Shown in pieces: positions 1 through 5,282 of a stretch of DNA of 6,204 bases; the stretch's first letter is position 1; every line of letters begins with the position of its first letter. The stretch comes from an uncultured Hyphomicrobiales bacterium. GTDB taxonomy: Bacteria; Pseudomonadota; Alphaproteobacteria; Rhizobiales; Aestuariivirgaceae. The stretch is taken from positions 1 to 6,204 of the forward strand of contig CAIYXE010000279.1 in assembly GCA_903930095.1 (NCBI GenBank). Reading direction: 5' to 3'. The position numbers and the translations under genes are program-made. The notes under the pieces were generated by a model. That model worked only from the letters and a program-made list of their open reading frames with translations. It ran no database searches and was not told the origin of the DNA.

Positions 1-95
1 CCCGATGCAGGGTGAGGATGCCGACAAGTCTGGCAGGCAATTGGCGGTGCTCGCAGCACGAAAAAACCAACAACATCAATAGTATAGATAAATGG
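1..95. other. Non-coding edge downstream of tRNA-Ser
   Basis: No credible gene is seen. There is a small perfect hairpin, GTGCT-CGC-AGCAC (47-59), followed on the plus strand by G and six A (61-66). For a transcript leaving the tRNA on the minus strand, the six U come before the hairpin rather than after it, so it is not a standard intrinsic terminator. No integrase gene or duplicated tRNA 3' end is visible in these bases. Confidence 0.4.
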
Positions 96-185
96 TGGCG
101 GAGGGGGAGGGATTCGAACCCCCGGAGGGCGCGAACCCTCAACGGTTTTCAAGACCGCCGCAATCGACCGCTCTGCCACCCCTCC
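96..185 (-). tRNA. tRNA-Ser (anticodon UGA)
   Basis: Serine tRNA that reads UCA and probably other UCN codons. Read on the minus strand it folds fully. The acceptor stem GGAGGGG pairs with CCCCTCC. A short D stem (GCA/TGC) carries the GAGCGG-type loop. The anticodon stem GCGGT/ACCGT encloses CTTGAAA, which gives anticodon TGA at 149-151. A long class II variable arm (GAGGG/CCCTC) is typical of Ser and Leu tRNAs. The T arm has loop TTCGAAT and one G-T wobble pair. The discriminator base is G, as usual for tRNA-Ser, and CCA is encoded at 96-98; a second CCA follows directly at 93-95. It lies downstream of the aldolase-like gene on the same strand but has its own promoter candidate. Confidence 0.97.
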
Positions 186-190
186 AGGCG

Positions 191-223
191 CCGGCGAAGA
201 TGTGATCTAGCAGCCTTCGCCGG
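191..223. repeat. 9-bp perfect inverted repeat around the tRNA -10 box
   Basis: CCGGCGAAG (191-199) and CTTCGCCGG (215-223) are perfect inverted copies separated by 15 nt. The 15-nt loop contains the predicted -10 box of the tRNA promoter. On the minus strand the repeat also lies about 20 nt after the stop codon of the aldolase-like gene. A stem-loop that ends or protects that transcript is therefore possible, although no U-run follows it. It could equally be an operator. The pairing is directly visible; the function is not. Confidence 0.5.
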
Positions 224-232
224 GCTTCTCAA
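204..232 (-). promoter_or_regulatory. Promoter candidate for tRNA-Ser
   Basis: On the minus strand TTGAGA (plus 227-232) is separated by exactly 17 nt from TAGATC (plus 204-209). Extended by two upstream bases, the -10 reads GCTAGATC, a perfect match to the GCTANAWC -10 pattern known from Caulobacter housekeeping promoters. Transcription would begin about 10-15 nt before the mature tRNA 5' end. That fits a short leader removed by RNase P. Position and match make this the best promoter in the window. Confidence 0.7.
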
Positions 233-243
233 CGTTGTCTCAA

Positions 244-1011
244 TCACTCGGCGTAGGATGGGTCCCGCTGGTCGAGGATGGCCTTCATCTCCGCGAAATG
301 GGAGTGGAACTGATCGCGGTCGGACTCCCATTCCTGGGCGGTCTTCTCGGCCACGGCCGGGCTCATCACCTTGAGGGGCTGGCCGCTCGAATAGGCGAGG
401 ATGAGGTTGCGGCAGGCGCGCTCGAGGTAATAGGTGAGGTCGAAGGCTTCCGCCACCGTCGATGCGCAGACGAGGACGCCATGGTTGCCCATCATCATGA
501 TCTGCTTGTTGCCGAGCAGGCCGCCCAGGCGGTCACCCTCGGCATCGCTGTTGGCCATGCCGCCGTAGTCGGTGTCGACGGCGACCCGGTTGAAAAAGCG
601 CGCCGTGTTCTGGTCGACCGGCAGGATCTCCGGGTTGGCGAGCGAGGCCAGCGCCGTCGTATAGGGCGGGTGGAGATGGATGATGCAGCGTGCCTGGGGC
701 ACCTTCGCATGCATGCGCCCATGGATGGACCATGCAGTGAGGTCGGGTGCATCGGGGCGGTTCATCGTCTCGGCGTCGGCGCTGTCAAGCAGCAGCAGCT
801 CCGAAGCCTTGATGCGGGAGAAATGCTTCCAGCGCGGATTCATGAGGAATTTCTTGCCATCGGCGGAAACGGCGAGGCTCAGGTGGTTGGCCACCGCCTC
901 GTGCCAGTCGTTGATGGCGGCGAGCCTGAAAGCTGCCGCAAGGTCGACACGCAATTGCCATTCGTCGGATTCAAGACTGCGCGCGGTCTTGAGAGTGGCG
1001 AGGTTACTCAT
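244..1011 (-). CDS. Class II aldolase/adducin-like protein, probably not a canonical aldolase
   Basis: Cytoplasmic protein of 255 residues with one class II aldolase/adducin domain (about residues 15-235). Visible hallmarks are NHLSLAV (42-48), the metal-site HLHPPY (His112, His114) and GNHGVLV (175-181). Family members retro-aldol cleave sugar phosphates (FucA, AraD type) or, like adducin, are not catalytic. Against FucA as I recall it, catalytic Glu73 of SEW falls on Ala93 of TAW. The third zinc His (in LAHEVE) falls on Tyr194, and AraD's third His position falls on Asp191. A classical aldolase reaction is therefore doubtful. The second of two tandem ATGs is chosen because AGGAG lies 6 nt before it but only 3 nt before the first. 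No sugar kinase, isomerase or transporter is nearby, so the substrate is unknown. Confidence 0.9.
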   Translation of the reverse strand: MSNLATLKTARSLESDEWQLRVDLAAAFRLAAINDWHEAVANHLSLAVSADGKKFLMNPRWKHFSRIKASELLLLDSADAETMNRPDAPDLTAWSIHGRMHAKVPQARCIIHLHPPYTTALASLANPEILPVDQNTARFFNRVAVDTDYGGMANSDAEGDRLGGLLGNKQIMMMGNHGVLVCASTVAEAFDLTYYLERACRNLILAYSSGQPLKVMSPAVAEKTAQEWESDRDQFHSHFAEMKAILDQRDPSYAE

Positions 1012-1017
1012 CATAAT
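989..1017 (+). promoter_or_regulatory. Promoter candidate for the DUF2147-Sel1 unit
   Basis: TTGAGA (989-994) and CATAAT (1012-1017) are separated by exactly 17 nt. Each hexamer matches the sigma-70 consensus at 5 of 6 positions, the best consensus score I found here. Start near 1024 would give a leader of about 65 nt. The -10 box overlaps the start codons and leader of the minus-strand aldolase-like gene, and the -35 box lies inside its coding region. Confidence 0.5.
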
Positions 1018-1022
1018 CTCCT
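1018..1022 (-). promoter_or_regulatory. Ribosome binding site deciding the aldolase-like start
   Basis: AGGAG on the minus strand stands before tandem ATG codons at 1014-1012 and 1011-1009. The spacing is 3 nt to the first and 6 nt to the second, which favours the second. The upstream reading frame continues open for 124 more residues, but they are Arg/Pro/Ala-rich and overlap the divergent gene, so they are rejected. Confidence 0.7.
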
Positions 1023-1037
1023 GTGATGCTGCAAGGC

Positions 1038-1066
1038 AGGATAGCCTTGGCAGAGCCTCCGGGCAA
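1038..1066 (-). promoter_or_regulatory. Promoter candidate for the aldolase-like gene
   Basis: On the minus strand TTGCCC (plus 1061-1066) and TATCCT (plus 1038-1043) are separated by 17 nt. Each matches the sigma-70-type consensus at 4 of 6 positions. Transcription would start near 1031, leaving a leader of about 20 nt that contains the AGGAG ribosome binding site. Confidence 0.45.
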
Positions 1067-1090
1067 TCGGCCTTGAAGGGTATATGGTGC

Positions 1091-1552
1091 ATGAGGGTGG
1101 TTACGACGATGATCGGAGTGATGTGGAGGCCGGCAGTCGCGGCCTGGGCGGCCGCGGGGCTGATGGCGCTTCCGGGTGCTGCCGCGGCCAGCGAGCCGAC
1201 AGGCGTCTGGCGCATGGAGAACGGCCGGGTCACGGTCCAGGTGGCGCACTGCGGGCCCAATCTCTGCGGCACGGTGGTCGGCCTGAAGAAGCCCCGTGAC
1301 GACAAGGGCCGTCCCCGCCTCGACAAGGAAAACCCCAACCCGGCGCTGCGCCAGCGCCCGGTCATCGGCCTCACCATCCTGAGCAATATGAAGCCCCAGG
1401 GTAACAGCTACTGGACCGGCACCATCTACAATCCTGACGATGGCAACACCTACAGCTCGAACATGACGCTGCAGAACGACAACACCATGCGGGTAAAGGG
1501 CTGTGTTGCATCCGTATTCTGCCGCTCCATGAAATTCGTCCGAATCGAATAG
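1091..1552 (+). CDS. Secreted DUF2147 domain protein
   Basis: Small exported protein of 153 residues. A signal peptide covers about residues 1-34: Arg near the start, an Ala/Leu-rich core, and cleavage near AAAA-SE. The rest is a DUF2147 domain: GVWRMENGRVTVQVAHCGPNLCG, NPNPALRQRPVIGL (81-94), YWTGTIYNPDDGNTY (107-121) and a C-terminal GCVASVFCRSMKFV. Four cysteines (54, 59, 138, 144) are placed to form periplasmic disulfides. The biochemical role of DUF2147 is not known to me; related folds suggest a lipocalin-like beta-barrel, which is inference. Start choice is uncertain: the ATG at 1091 has GAAGG 11 nt upstream, while the in-frame ATG at 1109 would give 147 residues and also leaves a good signal peptide. 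It lies 12 nt before the Sel1-repeat gene and probably shares its transcript. Confidence 0.85.
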   Translation: MRVVTTMIGVMWRPAVAAWAAAGLMALPGAAAASEPTGVWRMENGRVTVQVAHCGPNLCGTVVGLKKPRDDKGRPRLDKENPNPALRQRPVIGLTILSNMKPQGNSYWTGTIYNPDDGNTYSSNMTLQNDNTMRVKGCVASVFCRSMKFVRIE

Positions 1553-1564
1553 GCTGATCGCGCA

Positions 1565-2287
1565 ATGCGTCTCGTCCCGGCACTGGCACTCGTTTTCCTG
1601 CTCGGCTCACTCGGGCCAGCGCTGCCGCAGGCGCTGAAGGAGCTGCCATTCGACAAGCAGCTGACGCTTGCCCGGGTGGGCGATGTTGACGCCCAGTTCG
1701 AGGTGGGCCTGGCTTATGAGACCGGTGCCGGCGTCACGGCCGATGAGGCGGAGGCCGCGCGCTGGTTCCGCCAGGCGGCACTCCAGGGCAATGTCGAGGC
1801 GCAGTTCCATCTGGCACGGCTGGTTGCGCGCGGCGCAAAGGGGCTGAAGCAGGACCTGCCCACCGCTCTCAAGCTCTACCAGGATGCCGCTTCCAGGGGC
1901 CACCCGCAGGCGATGAACGCGCTGGGCCAGGCCTACCAGCAGGGCAGGGGAACCGAGGCGGACCTTGCCAAGGCCGCCGAATGGTACGGCAAGGCGGCAG
2001 ACCTCAGCCTCGCGGATGCGCAGAACAACCTCGGCATGCTGTACCTCGAAGGCAAAGGGGTATCGCGCGACATCGCACGGGCCTTCAAGCTGTTCGAGAG
2101 CGCCGCAGCCCAGAATGATCCCTGGGGCCTGAACAACCTCGGCGGCATGTACGAGATGGGCTGGGGCACCCCGGTTGACCCCGCGCGCGCCCTGACCCTT
2201 TACCGTCAGTCGCTCGCCCAGGGCAACGACAAGGCCCGGCAGAACATCGGCCGGCTGGAGGCCAAGGCCAATACCGCGGTGAATTAG
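1565..2287 (+). CDS. Secreted Sel1-repeat (TPR-like) protein
   Basis: Exported protein of 240 residues with a signal peptide of about 22 residues ending near PQA. Five Sel1-like repeats follow, each 36-37 residues: about 39-74, 75-111, 112-147, 148-183 and 184-219, then a partial sixth (220-232). Each begins G/N-x-x-x-A-x-x-x-L, continues through GxGxxxDxxxA and ends with a W/Y/F-containing second helix followed by A. Sel1 repeats form an alpha-solenoid used for protein-protein contact, so this is probably a periplasmic scaffold or adaptor; the partner is unknown. There are no cysteines and no catalytic motif. It begins 12 nt after the DUF2147 stop codon with only a weak AGG upstream, suggesting co-transcription and perhaps reliance on upstream translation. 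Family assignment is secure, function is not. Confidence 0.9.
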   Translation: MRLVPALALVFLLGSLGPALPQALKELPFDKQLTLARVGDVDAQFEVGLAYETGAGVTADEAEAARWFRQAALQGNVEAQFHLARLVARGAKGLKQDLPTALKLYQDAASRGHPQAMNALGQAYQQGRGTEADLAKAAEWYGKAADLSLADAQNNLGMLYLEGKGVSRDIARAFKLFESAAAQNDPWGLNNLGGMYEMGWGTPVDPARALTLYRQSLAQGNDKARQNIGRLEAKANTAVN

Positions 2288-2292
2288 AACCG

Positions 2293-2300
2293 TTAACCAT
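2293..2300 (+). promoter_or_regulatory. CtrA-like octamer TTAACCAT upstream of rlpA
   Basis: TTAACCAT lies 103 nt before the rlpA start codon. It is identical to an 8-base motif described for CtrA-bound promoters in Caulobacter. I saw no other TTAA in this GC-rich window. The longer TTAA-N7-TTAA form is absent, because N7 is followed by TCCC. Control of rlpA, a septal enzyme, by a cell-cycle regulator is plausible but inferred from this one site. Confidence 0.4.
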
Positions 2301-2391
2301 CTTTCCCAACGCGACGTTTACGTTCCACCACGCATTTTCCGCCCTCGTGTGGTTGCCAGCATGCTCCTGTGCGGGCACGGGCCTGGCAGGC

Positions 2392-2395
2392 GGAG
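2392..2395 (+). promoter_or_regulatory. Ribosome binding site deciding the rlpA start
   Basis: GGAG sits 7 nt before the ATG at 2403. This selects it over the in-frame ATGs at 2349 and 2361, which have no such site and would put extra residues before a proper lipoprotein signal. Confidence 0.8.
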
Positions 2396-2402
2396 CGTCA
2401 AG

Positions 2403-3398
2403 ATGTTCAGTTTCCTCAGGAAGTCCGTCGTTCTCATCGCCATGGGCGTGGCACTCGCAAGTTGTTCATCGTCTGGCAAGCAGCAGGCGAAGCAGGATCC
2501 CTTCGCCGGCACAGGCAGCCCGCATTACTCCGGCAAGGGCCCGGTGCCGTGGGGCGGCGGACGCAATCATGTCGGCAAGCCCTATCAGGTCGCTGGCCGC
2601 TGGTATGAGCCGAAGGAACAGCCGAACTACGACAAGAAGGGCATGGCCTCCTGGTACGGCGAGGCCTTCAACCGCCGCAAGACCTCGAACGGCGAATGGT
2701 TCGACATGACGCGCCTCACCGCCGCCCATCCAACCCTGCCGCTGCCGAGCTACGCCAAGGTCACCAACCTCGAGAATGGCCGCGAAGTGGTGGTCCGCAT
2801 CAATGACCGCGGCCCCTTCGTTGGCACACGGATCATCGACCTGTCGAAGCGCTCGGCGGAAGCCCTGGACTTCAAGCACAAGGGCAAGGCTGAGGTCCGC
2901 GTGCAGTTCATCGGCCGTGCCCCGCTCAACGACGACGGCTCCCACCTTGTGGCCATGAACAAGGAACTGGACCGCGGCACGCCGGTGCGCAAGATGATTG
3001 CCTCAGCCGACCGCCGCAAGGGCAAGGCCCCGGCCGCGGAGATCGCGGCCGCCACGCCGAAGCCCAAGAAGACCACAGCTCCCCCGCAGCCGAAGTTCGA
3101 AACGGTATCCTACGAGGCAGAGGCAGAGCAGGCCCCGGCCTCCGAAGTCACCTATTTCGTCCAGATCGGGTCCTTCTCGGATGGTGAGAACGCAGCCCGC
3201 GCACGCGACCGCTTCGCCTCCGTCTGGCCCGTGCAATTCATCGAGCTTTCAGGAGCCTCCGGTCCCGTCTACCGGGTGCGCCTCGGTCCCATTTCCAGCA
3301 CGGCGGACGCCGAAACGGCCCTCATCGATGCCCAGTCCGCAGGCTACGGCGATGCGCGCCTGATCCGCAACGAGGCCGTCCAGGCCGCGCTGGAGTAG
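2403..3398 (+). CDS. rlpA: RlpA-family septal lytic transglycosylase, lipoprotein with SPOR domain
   Basis: Envelope lipoprotein of 331 residues. The signal peptide (MFSFLRK then a hydrophobic stretch) ends in lipobox LASC with lipidated Cys21. A double-psi beta-barrel domain (about 79-170) contains ASWYGEAFNRRKTSNGEWFD, TAAHPTLPLPS with conserved His109, VTNLENGR, and RINDRGPF with conserved Asp135. A low-complexity Lys/Ala/Pro linker (about 200-240) leads to a C-terminal SPOR domain (about 247-331, starting near TYFVQIGSFSDGENA). RlpA enzymes cut glycan strands lacking stem peptides, shown in Pseudomonas aeruginosa. SPOR domains bind such denuded glycans at the septum. A role in daughter-cell separation is expected; enzymatic activity here is inferred from the conserved His and Asp. 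It precedes another peptidoglycan enzyme gene by 78 nt. Confidence 0.93.
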   Translation: MFSFLRKSVVLIAMGVALASCSSSGKQQAKQDPFAGTGSPHYSGKGPVPWGGGRNHVGKPYQVAGRWYEPKEQPNYDKKGMASWYGEAFNRRKTSNGEWFDMTRLTAAHPTLPLPSYAKVTNLENGREVVVRINDRGPFVGTRIIDLSKRSAEALDFKHKGKAEVRVQFIGRAPLNDDGSHLVAMNKELDRGTPVRKMIASADRRKGKAPAAEIAAATPKPKKTTAPPQPKFETVSYEAEAEQAPASEVTYFVQIGSFSDGENAARARDRFASVWPVQFIELSGASGPVYRVRLGPISSTADAETALIDAQSAGYGDARLIRNEAVQAALE

Positions 3399-3440
3399 AC
3401 CTCCATTCGGCTCTCCCGGCTCGGTGGCGGCGCACCCTGC

Positions 3441-3469
3441 GTTGATTTCGCCAGCAAAGCCCCCTAGCT
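3441..3469 (+). promoter_or_regulatory. Possible promoter giving a leaderless carboxypeptidase mRNA
   Basis: GTTGAT (3441-3446) and CTAGCT (3464-3469) are spaced 17 nt apart and resemble the rhizobial CTTGAC-N17-CTATAT pattern, each at 4 of 6 positions. Transcription about 7 nt after the -10 box would begin at or next to the ATG at 3477. The bases before that ATG contain no Shine-Dalgarno sequence, which fits. The match is modest. Confidence 0.3.
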
Positions 3470-3476
3470 TCGCTCC

Positions 3477-4655
3477 ATGAGCATTTCCTGCCATCTGCGG
3501 CGCCTGCTGGGTGCCGGCCTTCTCGCCTGCCTCATGGCAATGCTGGGGGCGGCACCGCCTGCCGCTGCGCAGGAGGAGTTCACGAGCAAAGCCCTGCAGG
3601 CGATCCTGCTCGATGCGCGCACCGGGCGCGTGCTGTTCGCAAAAGACGCCGACACGACCGTTCCTCCAGCCAGCATGAGCAAGCTCATGACCATGATCAT
3701 GGTCTTCGAGGCATTGAAGGCTGGCACGCTCACGCTCGATCAGACGTTCACCGTCAGTGAGGATGCCTGGCGGCGCGGCGGCGCAATGTCGGGCGGCTCC
3801 ACCATGTACGCCGAGGTCAAATCCTCGATCCGCCTCGAGGACCTTATCAAGGGGGCGGTCGTGCAGTCCGCCAATGACGCCTGCATCGTCATCGCCGAGG
3901 CGATCGCCGGAGGCGAGCCCGCCTTCGCGCAGCGCATGACGGCGCGTGCGCGCGAGCTGGGCGCGGTCAACGCCACCTTCCGCAATGCCACCGGCCTGCC
4001 GGACCCTGAGCACCGCATGAGCGTGCGTGACCTGTCCGTCCTCGCGCGCCACATCATCACCCGGTTTCCGGATTACTACGCCTATTATTCCCTGCCGGAA
4101 TTCACCTGGAACGACATCACCCAGCAGAACCGCAATCCGCTCCTCAAGGACTATCCCGGTGCTGACGGCATGAAGACCGGCTACACCAAGGAGGCGGGCT
4201 ATGGCCTCGTTGGCTCAGCCGAGCGCGACGGGCGCCGCCTCATCATGGTGATTGCGGGCACAAAGAGCATCAATGAACGCCGCCAGGAGGCACAGGCCCT
4301 TCTCGACTGGGGCTTCCGCCAGTTCCGCAGCGTCGATGTCTATGCCAAGGGCGACAGGGTCGGCCAGGCGCGGGTGTGGGGCGGCACGCAGCGGAGCGTT
4401 CCGCTGCTGGCAGCCCAGAGCGTGCGCGTGGCACTGACCGCGCAGGAACAGGAACTGGCCGAAGTGAAGCTCGCCTACAACGGCCCACTGATGGCCCCTG
4501 TGGAAGCGGGCAAGGAGGTCGGCAAGGTGCGCTTCATCGTGGACGGCATCACGGTGGCGGACGTGCCTGTCGTCACCGCCTCGCCCGTGGAGGCGGAACC
4601 CTCCATGTGGTCACGCGCGCTTGATTCCGTCTTCATCATGATCTTCGGCAGCTAG
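3477..4655 (+). CDS. dacF: D-alanyl-D-alanine carboxypeptidase (PBP5/6 type, peptidase family S11)
   Basis: Periplasmic serine DD-carboxypeptidase of 392 residues, removing the terminal D-Ala from peptidoglycan pentapeptides and so limiting cross-linking. A signal peptide (about 1-31, RR in the n-region) ends at AAA-QEE. All three penicillin-binding motifs are intact: SMSK with nucleophile Ser66 and Lys69, SAN at 131-133, and KTG at 233-235 (KTGYTKEAGYGLVGSA). A PBP5-type C-terminal beta domain follows (about 285-370). The last 16 residues (MWSRALDSVFIMIFGS) look like the amphipathic helix that anchors PBP5 to the membrane surface. An in-frame TAG at 3465 rules out a longer ATG start, and no ribosome binding site precedes the chosen one. 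The stop codon abuts the tmk ATG. The dacF symbol follows usual naming in this gene block; the family call is firmer than the symbol. Confidence 0.93.
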   Translation: MSISCHLRRLLGAGLLACLMAMLGAAPPAAAQEEFTSKALQAILLDARTGRVLFAKDADTTVPPASMSKLMTMIMVFEALKAGTLTLDQTFTVSEDAWRRGGAMSGGSTMYAEVKSSIRLEDLIKGAVVQSANDACIVIAEAIAGGEPAFAQRMTARARELGAVNATFRNATGLPDPEHRMSVRDLSVLARHIITRFPDYYAYYSLPEFTWNDITQQNRNPLLKDYPGADGMKTGYTKEAGYGLVGSAERDGRRLIMVIAGTKSINERRQEAQALLDWGFRQFRSVDVYAKGDRVGQARVWGGTQRSVPLLAAQSVRVALTAQEQELAEVKLAYNGPLMAPVEAGKEVGKVRFIVDGITVADVPVVTASPVEAEPSMWSRALDSVFIMIFGS

Positions 4656-5282
4656 ATGGCGAGCCTCTTCATCACCTTCGAAGGGGGCGAGGGCTCCGGC
4701 AAGTCCACGCAGGTGAAAAGGCTCGCCGCGCGCCTTGCGGCGCAGGGCCGCGACGTGCTGGCCACGCGTGAGCCCGGCGGCACGCCGGAGGCCGAGGCCG
4801 TGCGCAGTCTTCTGGTATCGGGAGACGTGGCGCGCTGGACGGCGAAGTCGGAAGCACTGCTGAACTATGCCGCGCGCGAGCAGCACCTCGAGCAGGTGAT
4901 CCGCCCGGCGCTTGCCGCCGGCAGGATCGTGCTCTGTGACCGGTTCATGGATTCGACCCGCGCCTATCAGGGCCATGCCGGGGGCTGCGACCCCGGCTTC
5001 ATCGACGCCCTGGAACACGCCATCGTGGGTGATACCCGGCCGGCGCTGACGCTGATCTTCGACATCGATCCCGCTGTTGGCCTTTCCCGCGCCAGAGAGC
5101 GCGGCGATGCTCGCGCCGAGGATCGCTATGAACGCAAGGGCCTCGCCTTCCACATGAAGCTGCGTGAGGGGTTCCTGGAGATCCTCCGCCGCAATCCGAA
5201 GCGCTGCCGCCTCATCGATGCCGCCCAGGACGTGGATGCCGTGACGCAGGACGTCTGGTCCGTCCTCGACGGGGCGCTGTGA
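4656..5282 (+). CDS. tmk: Thymidylate kinase
   Basis: Cytoplasmic kinase of 208 residues, full family length, converting dTMP to dTDP with ATP for dTTP synthesis. Visible motifs are the P-loop GGEGSGKST (10-18), REPGGT (38-43) in the dTMP site, and CDRFMDSTRAYQG (94-106) with the DRY/F-type motif. The LID region SRARERGDARAEDRYE (144-159) carries several Arg. Having no Arg in the P-loop but basic residues in the LID places it with the E. coli-like type II enzymes. The ATG follows the upstream TAG with no gap (TAGATG) and no clear ribosome binding site, so translation is probably coupled to the carboxypeptidase gene. Its TGA overlaps the next ATG by one base. Confidence 0.96.
   Translation: MASLFITFEGGEGSGKSTQVKRLAARLAAQGRDVLATREPGGTPEAEAVRSLLVSGDVARWTAKSEALLNYAAREQHLEQVIRPALAAGRIVLCDRFMDSTRAYQGHAGGCDPGFIDALEHAIVGDTRPALTLIFDIDPAVGLSRARERGDARAEDRYERKGLAFHMKLREGFLEILRRNPKRCRLIDAAQDVDAVTQDVWSVLDGAL

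Noticed and set aside
47..66. Hairpin with adjacent A-run as a terminator
   Set aside because: For a plus-strand transcript the run is A, not U. For the minus strand the U-run comes before the stem, so neither direction gives a standard intrinsic terminator.
93..98. Duplicated CCA after the tRNA 3' end as a possible integration scar
   Set aside because: Six bases (two CCA units) are too short to be an attachment site, and no integrase or second tRNA fragment is visible.
235..1026. Long plus-strand open frame of 263 codons opposite the aldolase-like gene
   Set aside because: It mirrors codon bias of the minus-strand gene, which has clear family motifs and a ribosome binding site. The plus-strand product shows no recognisable domain.
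680..1090. Longer N-terminal form of the DUF2147 protein reaching into the aldolase-like gene
   Set aside because: The added residues overlap the opposite gene and would bury the signal peptide in the middle of the protein.
1012..1386. 124-residue N-terminal extension of the aldolase-like gene
   Set aside because: The extension is low-complexity, lies antisense to the DUF2147 gene, and would bypass the AGGAG site placed correctly before the inner ATG.
3249..4052. Minus-strand open frame of 267 codons opposite rlpA and the carboxypeptidase gene
   Set aside because: It is antisense to the intact SMSK and SAN motifs of the carboxypeptidase. The product is His/Arg/Gly-rich with no domain, as expected for a shadow frame in GC-rich DNA.
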